From Mesodorylaimus sp. YZB2_4 (lineage: Eukaryota; Nematoda; Enoplea; Dorylaimida; Dorylaimidae): a DNA stretch of 64,000 nucleotides. The stretch is from positions 248,001-312,000 of the forward strand of contig JASANH010000933.1 of NCBI GenBank assembly GCA_030248295.1, read 5' to 3'. Every line of letters starts with the position of its first letter. The first letter of the stretch is position 1. Below the pieces are notes generated by a model. That model saw only the letters and a program-made list of their open reading frames with translations. It was not told the origin of the DNA and did no database searches. Shown piece after piece: positions 34,801-44,984 of the stretch. The translations under genes were made by a program, and so were the position numbers.

Positions 34801-36037
34801 AACAAGCGTGGACACTAGGGACAGCTTTGATACCTGAAAAGCGAGCTCGATTAGAAGCGAGAAGGAAGCGCAAGAAGCGATCGAACTCACCTCGCCGAGT
34901 CGTTCATTGCCGACCAGCACGTTCGAGATGCAACGAGGGACTGATCACCCACATGCCCCTCGCATCGGAAGTCGGGCCTGAAAGTGGAAGCACTACAGAA
35001 GTCAGTCTGCTGAGTAAACGAAGCTTACACCCGTCCATCGCTCGTTGTATTCGACTTTCGATCCGATTGCAGCTTCGTCGGTTCTTCTTTCTTGTGTGAC
35101 GTTGGCCTGATCGGGAGACCAGTTTCCAGCTGCACCGCGGGGAGGTCGTCACATCGCAGCCATTCCGATACACAGACCCATCTGGCGTTGGCCAAGACCA
35201 ACATTCGTGGGCGACTGCAACGAGACCAGCCGGCGTGGGCAACAAGACCCACATTCGCTGGCAACTGGCTCACTGGCGATGGCAACGGACTGACAGGCGT
35301 GGGCAACGAGACCCACATTTGTGCAGCCAAGACCATCATTCGTGAGCGAGCAGTCAATCGGAATGACCAGACACGGCCAGCAGCGCGCTTATATGTGTCG
35401 GCTGCCAGGGCAGTGTAAAGTGTCAACAGTGCAGCGGGGCAGCCAGGGCAGTGTAAAGTGGCAAGAATGTACCATACGTAGTGGGCTGCGAGGCCAGCGA
35501 GAAGTGACGAGAGCAGTATTTCCTGTCAAAAAATATGATGGTGTCCAGCTATTGGTTCATCCGGTCGAGGGCCGATTTTGCGGATGGATGGGAGGACGAG
35601 GGCGATTCTCTCGCTAGGAGGTGCCGTCGGTGGTCGATCGATTGGTGGGTGGGTGGAAATCGTGGTCGGTGATTGGCTGATCGGATCCGATCGACTGGGA
35701 ATCGATCAGGAAAAGGGGAGGTGTTGTGTCTGTTGCCAGCCTGCCTACGAGCGGCTGATGCCATTTTGTAGGGCTTATACGTATGGCCTAGTTTTCTTTA
35801 GCTAGCTGATTCATGCACCCGTTATCGACCTCTTCACAGCTTTTCTTTTGCATTGCTGCCCTTTTCATTTATGGGATTCGCCTGCTCGCTTTTCTGTCTT
35901 CACTCGATAAAGCACTAAGCATGAGGGACCATCATGCTTTTCATTTGCAGGCTGGGGTTTTTCTATTTTTGGGGAAATATATTTTCACTTCCGAGCTTGG
36001 TCTTGATTATGTATTGCACAGGCCACGTTACAACAGG
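31824..36037. other. long gap with few signals
   Basis: No confident gene. Minus-strand frames at 34497-34920 could form a tiny membrane protein: a 65-bp intron-like segment with good GTGAG/CAG ends inside 34636-34920, and a helix CGACVIVLFMLILSMCLLVA in the neighbouring frame. A stop and frame change prevent a clean model. A minus-strand frame at 32702-32971 has two hydrophobic runs but no other support. Tandem repeats lie at 35190-35470. Confidence 0.4.
35190..35470 (+). repeat. local imperfect tandem repeats
   Basis: GGCGTGGGCAAC(A/G)AGACCC followed by ACATT occurs twice (about 35231 and 35298), and CCAAGACC(A/T)(A/T)CATTCGTG-like blocks occur at about 35197 and 35325. Immediately after, GCCAGGGCAGTGTAAAGTG occurs twice (about 35404 and 35445). 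Diverged minisatellite-type duplications, no coding meaning seen. Confidence 0.45.
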
Positions 36038-36172
36038 TGTCCCATCCCCCGAGATTTCTAGTTTATCCCAGGGCGATCCCCGCCCCCTATCTTGTGTTCG
36101 TGTATATTAGGGTCAGTAGAGACAGCAAGGATAGTGGAAGGTCACGTGTACAGTAGCAGAGCGTGGTTATAC
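36038..36172 (+). repeat. 5' LTR remnant
   Basis: Starts TGTCCCATCCCCCGAG and matches the 3' LTR over about 110 bp up to AGTGGAAGGTCACGT. The right border is uncertain. The TATACA at about 36169 would give a short LTR of about 135 bp. Confidence 0.6.
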
Positions 36173-36399
36173 AATCATATATATCATCGCTTTTACTTTC
36201 GGGCTCAATGCCGCTTCACTCGCCTCGATGGCCAAGAGGCTTGAGCAAACGAACCCCAGCCACGTCGCAGTCGACAATCCGGAGATGTTGGACTCAAGAG
36301 ATATCGAAGAAGCCTATACGATGTGGATGAAGTATTTGCAAAAGGGCACTTCCAAGACGTAATGGAAGACATGAAAACTGGGAGAGAATCAATTCCGAT

Positions 36400-37250
36400 C
36401 TAGCCTGGAATTGTGGGTCGATGATCATGGTCTTATCCGGTCCGAGGCAGGCTCGCCAACGCTAATCTAGAGACAATACTACTTTTCCAATTCTCCTGCC
36501 AAAGAAGAGTTGATCACAAACTTGATCATCGCACATTACCATGAAAGAGTGTTTCACAGCGGTGTGGAGCACACATTGTCCCAACTTCGGCATAAATATT
36601 GGATACCAGCCGGACGATCGATCGTGTATCAGCAACTTCGGGTATGCAACAATGCAAACGAGTTGAAGGGGGGCCTTATGCGCTCAACATTCCTCGTTCC
36701 TCAATCGAGGGCACAGAGTCAATGCCATTTTCCTGGACGGGTCTAGATTATTTAGGACCACTCTACATCAAAAGAGAAGCAAATGAAGCCAAGCTGTGGA
36801 TATGTCTGTTCACGTGTATGGCCACAAGAGCTGTACATTTAGAAAGGTCCAGGATCTACAGCAGCCAATTCCTCATGTGCCTTCGAAGGTTATTGGCCGC
36901 GGGACACCCACAACTATCGGCAACGCAAACAGTTCATACTGACCAAATCAGCAATCAGCATGATGTGGTGGAAAATGATCAGGGATGAAAGGGGCTTTCC
37001 TATGTCAGCCAGAACGGAATCGAATGCCTTTATACCAGAGCGCGCGCCCTGATGGGCGGATTTACGAAAGGCTTGTTCAATCAGTCAAGCGTACTGAAAA
37101 AATCGATCCAAGCCATAAAATTGACGTACATACAGTTGGAGACGATCGTCATCGAAGTCGAAGCGATGTTAAACTCTCGTCAATTGGTCCACGTTGGGTC
37201 AGATATCAAAGATGGCGTCTCTCCAGCTACTTTCTCAGTATCAATCCGAA
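36400..37250 (+). pseudogene. BEL/Pao pol remnant: integrase
   Basis: Shortly before the integrase, short in-frame pieces (VDDHGLI, RLANANL) match the BEL segment that precedes it. The H2C2 zinc-binding part follows (HYHERVFHSG with the Cys pair in a shifted frame near 36640-36665), then the core start WTGLDYLGPLYIK and FTCMATRAVHLE, which are typical of BEL/Pao integrases. A later part near 37040-37240 is in other frames. At least three frame changes break it. It cannot make an active enzyme. Confidence 0.7.
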
Positions 37251-37923
37251 AATAGGAATCCGGCAATACAAATTACGAAAATATGGATCTAGAATTTTTT
37301 ACCGCATTTCGTCAAAGAAATCTTGCTTCGGACATGGGTAAAGGGCGACGTCAACTCCAACGTCTGGCTGTCTGGAAAAATGAGTATCTCTCAGGCTACG
37401 AGAAAGGACACAAAATGAGTTGAACGACAAAGGGGCGCCAAACCAACGTCCACATGTTGGGGACGTAGCCATGTGAAGATGGCACGCCACGAGGACCTCC
37501 ATTAGCCCGGATAACTGATTGTTACCAGCGCGGATGGAGAGATCGCTCTCCAATGTCAACTCATCCGGGAAGGTCAAAAGAGCCATCGTCCACTTTATCC
37601 ACTAGAATTTGTCGATGATCACACGACGGGAAAGGTGAACAAGTGGAACCAGAAGGAGATGGAAGGTCCTCACCGTCCATGTCTGCAAGGGCAGGGGCCA
37701 CCTCCAACCTCACCCCTCGACGAATTCGGAGACAGCTCGAAAAAGAATACAGGTCATGGCCCAAGAAGAAGAATCTAAACGACAGACACGGCCACAGCCG
37801 GTCAGTACGACAAAGGACAAGTTGTTAATCACAGGAAACAAGACTGTGACAAATCTGATCATGATCACGATGTGCATTTCGACAATGATGCTCGCAACGT
37901 GCACGGGGTGAAACCGCTGCTTT

Positions 37924-39677
37924 GTGAAAAGGGACACGCGAAATTGGCGATACAATTGTCAGACGCTTATCCATGCACCGTCCACTCAGAACGCTTCCGA
38001 GAGGTTCCTCAAGCTCAATCGTGATATACAACGCAATATCGCCAAGTATAGCAGTCCCGCGTATAAATGCCGAAAGATTCGAACAAAGGTCGCCGCCTGG
38101 ACCAATTTTCAAAGGCTGCGTACATACAGACAAGTGACGAAGAAATCCCTGTCTCCGAAACGGAGTGTAAGGAAATGATACAGAATCGACGTTGCAGGGA
38201 GGGCCCCCTCCTGGGAGGTGACGTGGCTTTTACCGAAAATCATGTAGACCCGCCTTACACGTCAGGAAATGCCTGGGATTGCAACTTTTGGAAGGTTATA
38301 TACGTAAGCAATTGTTTTCTCGAGAAAGGGAAAGTGTATCAAACCTTTCACGGCCAGATGGAGTCAAATTTAGCGAATGTAGCAGATTGCAATTACGATA
38401 AGGAGACTTGTGTGTTGCACGATCAAGCAATGCTCATGTGGACCAAGAACCAGAGTGCCGAGTGCGAATTTGTTTCGTGGAAACGAGTGAAAGGAAAACT
38501 GTGGAGCAATCAGTTTCTCAGTGACGACTTCGAAATCGCCCTGACATGGAGTCAGGCTCCAGACAAGATAAAGTTATGTGATGGGACTATGTCAACGTTG
38601 ACCGACCAAGGATTGCCAATCGTCTTCTCTCCCACCATGGAAGCCGAATACAGTCTTCCGAAGAGGAAAAAACGGGAAACCAAGGACACTGATGGACTAT
38701 CAGATTTGGCTGCAATGAGACTCCAAGCACTAGATGTGCGTCTGGGGGTGTTTTTTTGAGATTCTCTAAATCAAGCCTTTCAATCAGTTTGTCGGACGAT
38801 CAAGGAAATGCAACAAATGGACATCTTGCTGGCACATGCAGAACCGACACTAGTGGCCCGGAGGGTCCTGAATGACTCAAACATAATGGCCAGACTGCAC
38901 GGGCAAATTCTGGAAGTGTGGCCATGCACTCCAATCGAACGATACAAGTTTCTGAGCATGACCGAACGATGCACAGAAGGGATACCAGTCAATTACACAG
39001 TCAGCGGACAACGGGTGTCAGGATACATGGATCCAAAGTCAAGGGTCATCTTTACGAACTCCGCACCGGCCGATTGCGATCGAGTACAAGAAACGTACAT
39101 CTCAGACGACAAGGGACAAATTTTCCTATACACAGCTCACGACGGCGCCATGCGACTTCAAACAAGCCAATTCCTCAGCCGTCCAGTTCATTTGGCTCGG
39201 TTAGACCACTACGCGGACTTCAAAACAGTCGTGCACAAGCCACTGACGCTATATTCGCAAAGGGAACTGCGAGGTCAAGTAAGTTTAAATGACCTCTTCT
39301 ACGCTTCAGACAGCCACGCCAGGGTCCTGCATCAGCTCAGCCAAGCAGCCGAGGTTCCGTCAGACCCCACAGCCAAGGCTATATTGGACACAGCGTCTCG
39401 ATACACGCCCTGGGGACTTTGGGATCAATTAACTGCCCATGCACATTGGATATGGGTCCAATTTTGCTGTGTAATCGTGACAGGCCAGATCCTCTTCGGG
39501 GTCATCCGCAAGGTGATCAGACGGACTGTACGACGGGATCAACAACCGAAACCCAACGTGGCGCCGCCCATCTTCATCCAGACGCCACCATCAGGCCCAA
39601 AACCACAGACCGAAGGACCAACAACAATCGCAGCCTTGGTTCACGAAATTCAGAGAAATGCGAAGGATAGTGATTGA
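37924..39677 (+). pseudogene. broken envelope-like glycoprotein of the retroelement
   Basis: Two long frames (to 38759, and 38808-39677) encode a Cys-rich ectodomain-like protein that ends in one membrane helix (about 39445-39500) and a short basic then Pro-rich tail. The order, after integrase and before the 3' LTR, is that of a retroelement env gene. The two frames are offset by one base with a TGA between them (38757-38759), and a GT...AG segment across the gap does not restore phase, so this copy is disrupted. Which viral glycoprotein class it came from cannot be told by eye; the Cys pattern and the WxRVKGKLWSN-type stretch do not let me choose between errantivirus-like, phlebovirus-like and chuvirus-like origins. 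A further upstream frame at 37924 may hold the N-terminus. Confidence 0.6.
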
Positions 39678-39765
39678 GTGACACTTATTTATTTGTCATA
39701 GAAACACGGTCACATAATTGTTTAGTGAGTGATACTATTAATTTTTGCGGCGGGACTGTCGCGCA

Positions 39766-39895
39766 TGTAGCCCGCGCGAGAATTTTCTAGTTTATAGCGA
39801 CCAGAGGCGAATCAGCGCCGCCCCCTATTTAACTGTGTGTTCGTGTATATTATGGGTCAGTAGTAGTAACAGCAAGGATAGTGGAAAGGTGCACG
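39766..39895 (+). repeat. 3' LTR remnant
   Basis: Begins TGTAGCCCGCGCGAG and matches the 5' LTR to about AGTGGAAAGGTGCACGT. Several indels separate the two LTRs, which points to an old insertion. Confidence 0.6.
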
Positions 39896-40266
39896 TTGGA
39901 TAAGACAACAGGAGAGTCTATCTGCCCAATGGCCATCTTTCCTACTCCATCGTGTCTTCTTGCCCTTCATGTGTTTAAGCTCACGTTTATGTTTTGCCAG
40001 ATCACAAATCGGCAAATGCTCTAAATGACACATGAATATCGAACACACGCGGCCGTCGTAATAGTTTTCGTGCAGACCTACGTATGCAAATTCGTGCTCA
40101 ATCAAGTGTAGTGGTGCGACACAAGTACATACAGTATAGGGTCAATTGACTCAAGCCTCACTTGGCTTACTTGTAATGAAGGATCAAGAGTACAAGTGAG
40201 AAACTCATATTCTCATACTCGCTCACGTCCTCAATTGCTTCTGGCTTCTTAGTCTCAAAGTCTCGA

Positions 40267-41439
40267 CTAGAAACTTTTTAAGCTCCATATGTTCTTGAGA
40301 ATATCGTCATTGATTTCTGGATTCATACGAAAATTGACAATGCCACTTCTCGACCCGCTTACGGCGTAAATCATTCCACCCTTGGACGGCTTCGCACCTT
40401 TGAGGATTCGTTCCGTCAGGCGCAATGGCGTCACTGCCTTCGCCGGATCAGCAATTTTATTGCCACGCAATCGTCTTTTCAATCTTGGAAAATAATCTAA
40501 AGCAATTTTACGATAGCTTTTATTTCCCAGAAGCAAGAGTACAAATTGAAGCACTGGTTCTGTAGAGAATAGATTGGTCAAGAGGGCGATGTAGTCCGTT
40601 AGTGTCGCATCGGGATTCTGATCCTGAACGATAGACATCAGGTACGTCAAGGCTGCCGTAACACTCACATAGCACACTGCGTGAATGATGATGGTAGGCA
40701 TTAGCAAAGAGATCGTGTTGATGTTGTTCAACATCTGATGTCGTTGAGACAACGAATGCTGAGTCGTATTGATTGTGAAATTGGTGAACTCGGCCTGACT
40801 ATATCGATATAGAATCAGGTACAGAATTAGAGTCATCGATTCCATGGCTGTGTAGGCTGGAACCAATACGTACATGAAACAAGGTGGTGCCGAAAAGACC
40901 ACGTGACAATAGCATAGTCGCTTGTCCTCTGGTTGACCCAATACGCTCAATAAAATGAGTAGTAGAGGAGTCAATATACCGTTGACCCAACATACGGCCA
41001 ATAGACAATAACCGACCGATGATGGGCGCTCGAAATCGGTAAACTTCCGCTTCCAAACAGTGCTGATCATACGCTCGATTCCGATACAAACCACCGAAGC
41101 AGCAGCAGCCGAACTGCCCAAATCCCATACCATTTCCATGAAACCGCATTGGACCGGAGTCATTTCGAAGAACCCGTATTGGCATATATAGAAATGGTAC
41201 ACACTCTTGAAGATAAGGGACACAGAGAGCAGACACGATGCGAGAGTGAAACTTTTCAAAAGTAGCCGTACATTCGAATGAAGAGAGTGCGATTTCCGCA
41301 GAACTAAAAGCACGAATACGTTACCGATAACTGAGACCACAGAACTGATCAATAGCCAAATAGTCGATGAAAAGAATGCAAGATTTGGACTGATCGAAGA
41401 GCAGTTATATGCACTGATGGACGTCGAGTTCATTTCCAT
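40267..41439 (-). CDS. intronless GPCR, nematode Sra/Srb-like
   Basis: One uninterrupted frame of 390 residues encodes a seven-helix receptor. The N-terminus has N-glycosylation sites (MEMNSTS, YNCSS). Helix 1 is IWLLISSVVSVIGNVFVLLV, followed by LHSNVRLLLKSF as the first inner loop. The end of helix 3 has CIGIERMISTVWKRKF (an ERM variant of DRY). After helix 5 comes SLSQRHQMLNNINTISLLMP, resembling the LSxRYQxxEN signature of nematode Sra/Srb/Sre chemoreceptors. The end of helix 7 reads LLLGNKSYRKIALDYF. The tail is basic. A sensory chemoreceptor role is inferred. The lack of introns is unusual, since nematode chemoreceptor genes normally have several. Confidence 0.82.
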   Translation of the reverse strand: MEMNSTSISAYNCSSISPNLAFFSSTIWLLISSVVSVIGNVFVLLVLRKSHSLHSNVRLLLKSFTLASCLLSVSLIFKSVYHFYICQYGFFEMTPVQCGFMEMVWDLGSSAAAASVVCIGIERMISTVWKRKFTDFERPSSVGYCLLAVCWVNGILTPLLLILLSVLGQPEDKRLCYCHVVFSAPPCFMYVLVPAYTAMESMTLILYLILYRYSQAEFTNFTINTTQHSLSQRHQMLNNINTISLLMPTIIIHAVCYVSVTAALTYLMSIVQDQNPDATLTDYIALLTNLFSTEPVLQFVLLLLGNKSYRKIALDYFPRLKRRLRGNKIADPAKAVTPLRLTERILKGAKPSKGGMIYAVSGSRSGIVNFRMNPEINDDILKNIWSLKSF

Positions 41440-41469
41440 ACGGGGTCAGGCAACACCCGTTCTTGCCTT

Positions 41470-41763
41470 ACTGGCTGGTCGTTTTGACTGTGCTTTACTA
41501 CAGGTCCTTGGTGCCCAGTATGGCCTCGGTTTTCGTATTAACCTTTTCGATGAAATCCCACTCGAGATGCGAAACCTCGATGAAGATACCCTTAGCGAAG
41601 TCAATGGGACGAAGACCGGATGAACAGCGTAAAATACGATCATAGCTGCGCCCTTGAGTCCTTTGTCATCTCGTCCATTATACATTGTGTGGGTACAATG
41701 GTAGGGTCGACCCGGTCCATTCTTCGAGCACAGTCCTAGTTCTACTTGTTCGATGGAGCCCAC
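41470..41763 (-). pseudogene. unknown coding remnant, frameshifted
   Basis: Minus-strand text reads as protein in one frame (MGSIEQVELGLCSKNG ... GLKGAAMIVFYAVH) and then in another (RPIDFAKGIFIEVSHLEWDF, ending ILGTKDL and a stop). There is no splice signal between, so a one-base shift near 41630 is the simplest explanation. I do not recognise the family. It lies just upstream of the GPCR and may be an exon of a different, broken gene. Confidence 0.3.
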
Positions 41764-44700
41764 ACGCCGGTCTTCTGATTAGCCATGCCTACCGTTCTTC
41801 ACTGAGGCTCACATTACAGAGCGTACCAGATACGGCCAGTGGTCGAGACGATGTCGTTTTGTAAGGAAAAAGAAAAATTCTCAAAATCCTATCTTTTTAA
41901 CTGTGCATCTATCTCTCGCAGAGAGGATTTGCTGCGGCTTCCTCGTCGCAGAGGCCGCCGAGCAAGTATGACCCCAATGAAATCCACTCGTTGAGATCAA
42001 TGAAGCGAGCATTCGTTCCTCACGGAGTCAAGAGACACGGGGTCTACTGGCATGGTTCTAGCCCTATAAGTCACCTGATGAAAAGTTCTCCATGTACAGC
42101 ACAGCATAGAATATTGTTCGATTTCCACTCTAACCAGAAGGAGTACAGAGACAATTGCAGTACTATACAGTCAAGTATCATACAGTATACCCTGCCAGTA
42201 GCCGCCCACTCGACAGGCTCGTTCGACTTCAAAATCATAAATTTGTTGAGCTGATGAAGAAGATAAGGGACAGATTTTTAAACGATGTTTGAATCTTGAT
42301 GGAAAAGTTGATGGCGGACCTTCCTTGAGATCAGACGGGTGTTGATCAGACCTGTAAACACTTTACAGTAGTGACGTCGAAAGGAAGCACGGAAACGTGA
42401 GTGCACAGATGGCAGGGCGAGAGGGAAGCCGTTTCCTATGGGCTCTGAAGCCGTACCCGACACGTAATCGACCTCTATGACTCCATATAAACAGGCAGCT
42501 ATATTGAAGCTTTCAGCACGCTGACATGTTTGTCGAAAAACGGACTGATTTTGAGCCTTATCGCTCCTTTATGTAAGATGGACAAACTAATAAAAAGCTG
42601 TGTGTAGTTTCTACGGCGGCATCACAAGTTTTTTTAAATTTTTTGTGGACTGGAAAAGCCGGCCAGCCCAGCAGTTACACCTTATAAGCAAAGCTGCGCG
42701 TCTTCACTAGGAGCACTTCCACACGACGGCATCCAAGGCCGCCAGACACCGGTTTTCTTGAACGATGATGGGTGGGCTGTGCACCTTGTCGGTGCTGGAC
42801 AGTTTGGACTGTCTACTTATTTGGCTTCCGTACCTCCGTTCCGAGCAGCTTGACGCCTATGAGTTCCTGACAACATGTGGTCAGCGTGCAGGGTTATGGT
42901 TTGCAAAATGACCTTCTTACTGGGGGGTTGAACGTAGGACGAGCCAAGCGCTCGCGACTAAGCAATATGGTTAGACGAAAGCCGAATCATCGCACCATTG
43001 CGGCCGCACCGCATTAGAGCTAATTGCCCGCTGTTTGGCTAAAAGGCCAGAGCTGTCCCCTGTTTACGTGATTTCGTCAGCAAGCGCAGTTTTGACTTGA
43101 TTCTTTCTGACATAGATTACAATGGTTATACTGTAGACCTGGTCTGCGTCACCCACCTTCAATTGACGCGCATTTTGCAGTGACTGAGGCCTTTTATTCG
43201 TCTTAACGCGCCTCTGACACATTTATCCTTTAGCATGCCGATCTCACTGCCTGAAGAAGCTAGTCACACGCAATGATAATTTGGCCCGTTTTGCGCAGGT
43301 TGGGTGATCCAGACTCTCGACCTTTCCAGTCGGTCCCGCTTTGCTCTCGATTATTCGGCTAATTTTGGTCATCTTCTTCTGCCTAACTAACCTCACCTAA
43401 AAATGATAATTGGTGTGTTTTGAATAGGGTTCCTGGCTCTGACGGTGAGTTGCATTTATAGAAAGTGCTGATCGAGAGCCGTTGGGTTCCAACTTTTGTG
43501 CTGGCTTCTGGCTGGCTTGTTCGGGACACGAGCTACGTTCAGTGCAGGACTACACCTAACCCATTTCAGAACTTGCAAGAAATTTCTGAATCCGTATCGA
43601 GCCTGGCGTGCTCTCAGTTTTACAACCTGCCATCAGACAGCCCACCTTCCTTATCCGAACTCGTGCCAAGCACCGCCACATCCTCACTCAAGCTCCACCA
43701 CCAGTGTCCTGTGCAAAGATGAATGCGAAGTTAATTCTATAACAAAACACATGTACTCTCAGTACTGAACGTGCACATGTCGACCTACCTACATATGTAT
43801 CTACTGGTGAACAAAAAAGAGAACAAAACCAGAGCAAACACCAGTTCAAAGAATAGAAATGATCTAAAACTAGGCGTTCTGGTTTCACACTCTAGAAACA
43901 CTGTTCACTTTTGTCTGGCACACTTCTCAAATAGAAGCCGGCTTGTCTTATAATACTGCCCCATAGAAACCTGTAGCCCTGGCTAGTTCCCAGCTGACCA
44001 TACTCTAGTCAGGCAAAGAAAGACAGTCAGAGCATAGGTGGAAATTAGGTTCTGTCAACCGTGACCACTTTTCGCTGAGTCATTTCGTTGCTAGTCAACT
44101 ACACAGCGGCTGCTTGGACATGCGAGAAAGCAGTGGGCGAATAATTCGAACAGCTCTATGCGCCAGACGAATCGATTTTGGTTTCTGCGCACAGCTGCCC
44201 CGACTGGCTGGTTCATGGCCGGTATAGCATGGCAGAAGAAGCTGGCCAAATAGTCGTGGCCCATAGCAATGGATGAGTGAGTGAATTGTATGACGCACAT
44301 CAAAGTCGTCCTCCTTTCTTCTCTTCCACCCAACCAGAAGCGAATGACTCTGCTTTATTATCCGACTATACTGGGTGAGGGTGTATCAACAAAAGAGGTC
44401 ATTCCAGTTTCGTCCTCGCCCCCTTTTCTAATACCTCAATTTTTGGCAGTCATCTTTGCCCATTGACGATGTTACTCCCAATCTGCCTGCGTCAGCAGCT
44501 ATGGCGAAGACTGTGTGCCCGGTGGTCTATTGTTACAGTCCAGTCCATATTTGCCCCTTCGAACGTGCCAGTACGTCGATCTAATTAATCTCGTCGCGTA
44601 CGCACTCACAATTAGGCCGTCTTCGGGTCGACGAGACGCGTGATCGTCACTGATAGAAAAAGCACGTGGATAGCCAACGGGATTTTCTTGTCTGTCCTTT

Positions 44701-44924
44701 GACGGTTTGGTGGCCGGCTTGCTCGCGTTCCAGGAGGTAGACGAAAGTGCGAGTCACACGCTCCCCTCAAATGTCGAGTGCTGCCGAGTGCTAGTTGACT
44801 ATGCTTGACCGAGGTCATTCTTGATTAGTCGAGTAGACAGTCAATTTGCTGAACTCGCCCCTCGATAACCAGCCATATCATTATGTTTGGTTGTCGCGCG
44901 TGGTATCCTTGGACTTGGCTGCCA
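41764..44924. other. gap, one dispersed repeat
   Basis: No gene is recognised. Short frames at 43465-43770 and 44091-44333 have no supporting motif. A copy of repeat family R lies at 42630-42760. Confidence 0.45.
42630..42760 (+). repeat. dispersed repeat family R, copy 3
   Basis: TTTTTAAATTTTTTGTGGAC, then GCCGGCCAGCC, then the core GCGCGTCTTCACTAGGAGC and ACTTCCACACGACGGCATCC (42696-42735). It shares left flank and core with copy 1 at 18300-18480. Confidence 0.5.
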
Positions 44925-44984
44925 TTTATAAATGCGCGTGCTCGGCGGAGAAGAGCAGAAAGTGTCGAGGCGAGACGGCAGCAG
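44925..44984 (+). promoter_or_regulatory. candidate distal SARM1 promoter and exon (P1)
   Basis: TTTATAAA at 44925-44932 is followed about 50 bp on by GGCAGCAG|GTAAGT, a strong 5' splice site (exon end 44984). No gene lies between this point and SARM1 on the plus strand, so it may be a distal non-coding first exon of that gene. Transcription has not been shown. Confidence 0.4.

Larger units (their letters stand above)
36038..39895 (+). mobile_element. degraded BEL/Pao-like LTR retroelement with env-like gene
   Basis: Two related direct repeats flank the element. The left one (from 36038) and the right one (from 39766) both begin TGT and share CTAGTTTAT, CGCCCCCTAT, TGTTCGTGTATATTA, GGTCAGTAG and CAGCAAGGATAGTGGAA, with small indels. 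Inside are a start-like frame of about 44 codons (36228-36362, possibly a gag remnant), then at once the C-terminal part of pol with integrase, then a long envelope-like region. Protease, reverse transcriptase and most of RNase H are missing, so a large internal deletion has occurred. Remaining frames are shifted and stopped, so the element is dead. Integrase type and the gag-pol-env order fit BEL/Pao elements that acquired an envelope gene. Confidence 0.75.

Noticed and set aside
35016..35426. Overlapping open frames with repeated Pro/Thr/Ser text
   Set aside because: They come from local tandem repeats. No start context, signal or splice structure supports translation.
38736..38787. A GT...AG intron joining the two env-like frames
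   Set aside because: Splicing there leaves the second frame one base out of phase, so it does not repair the gene.
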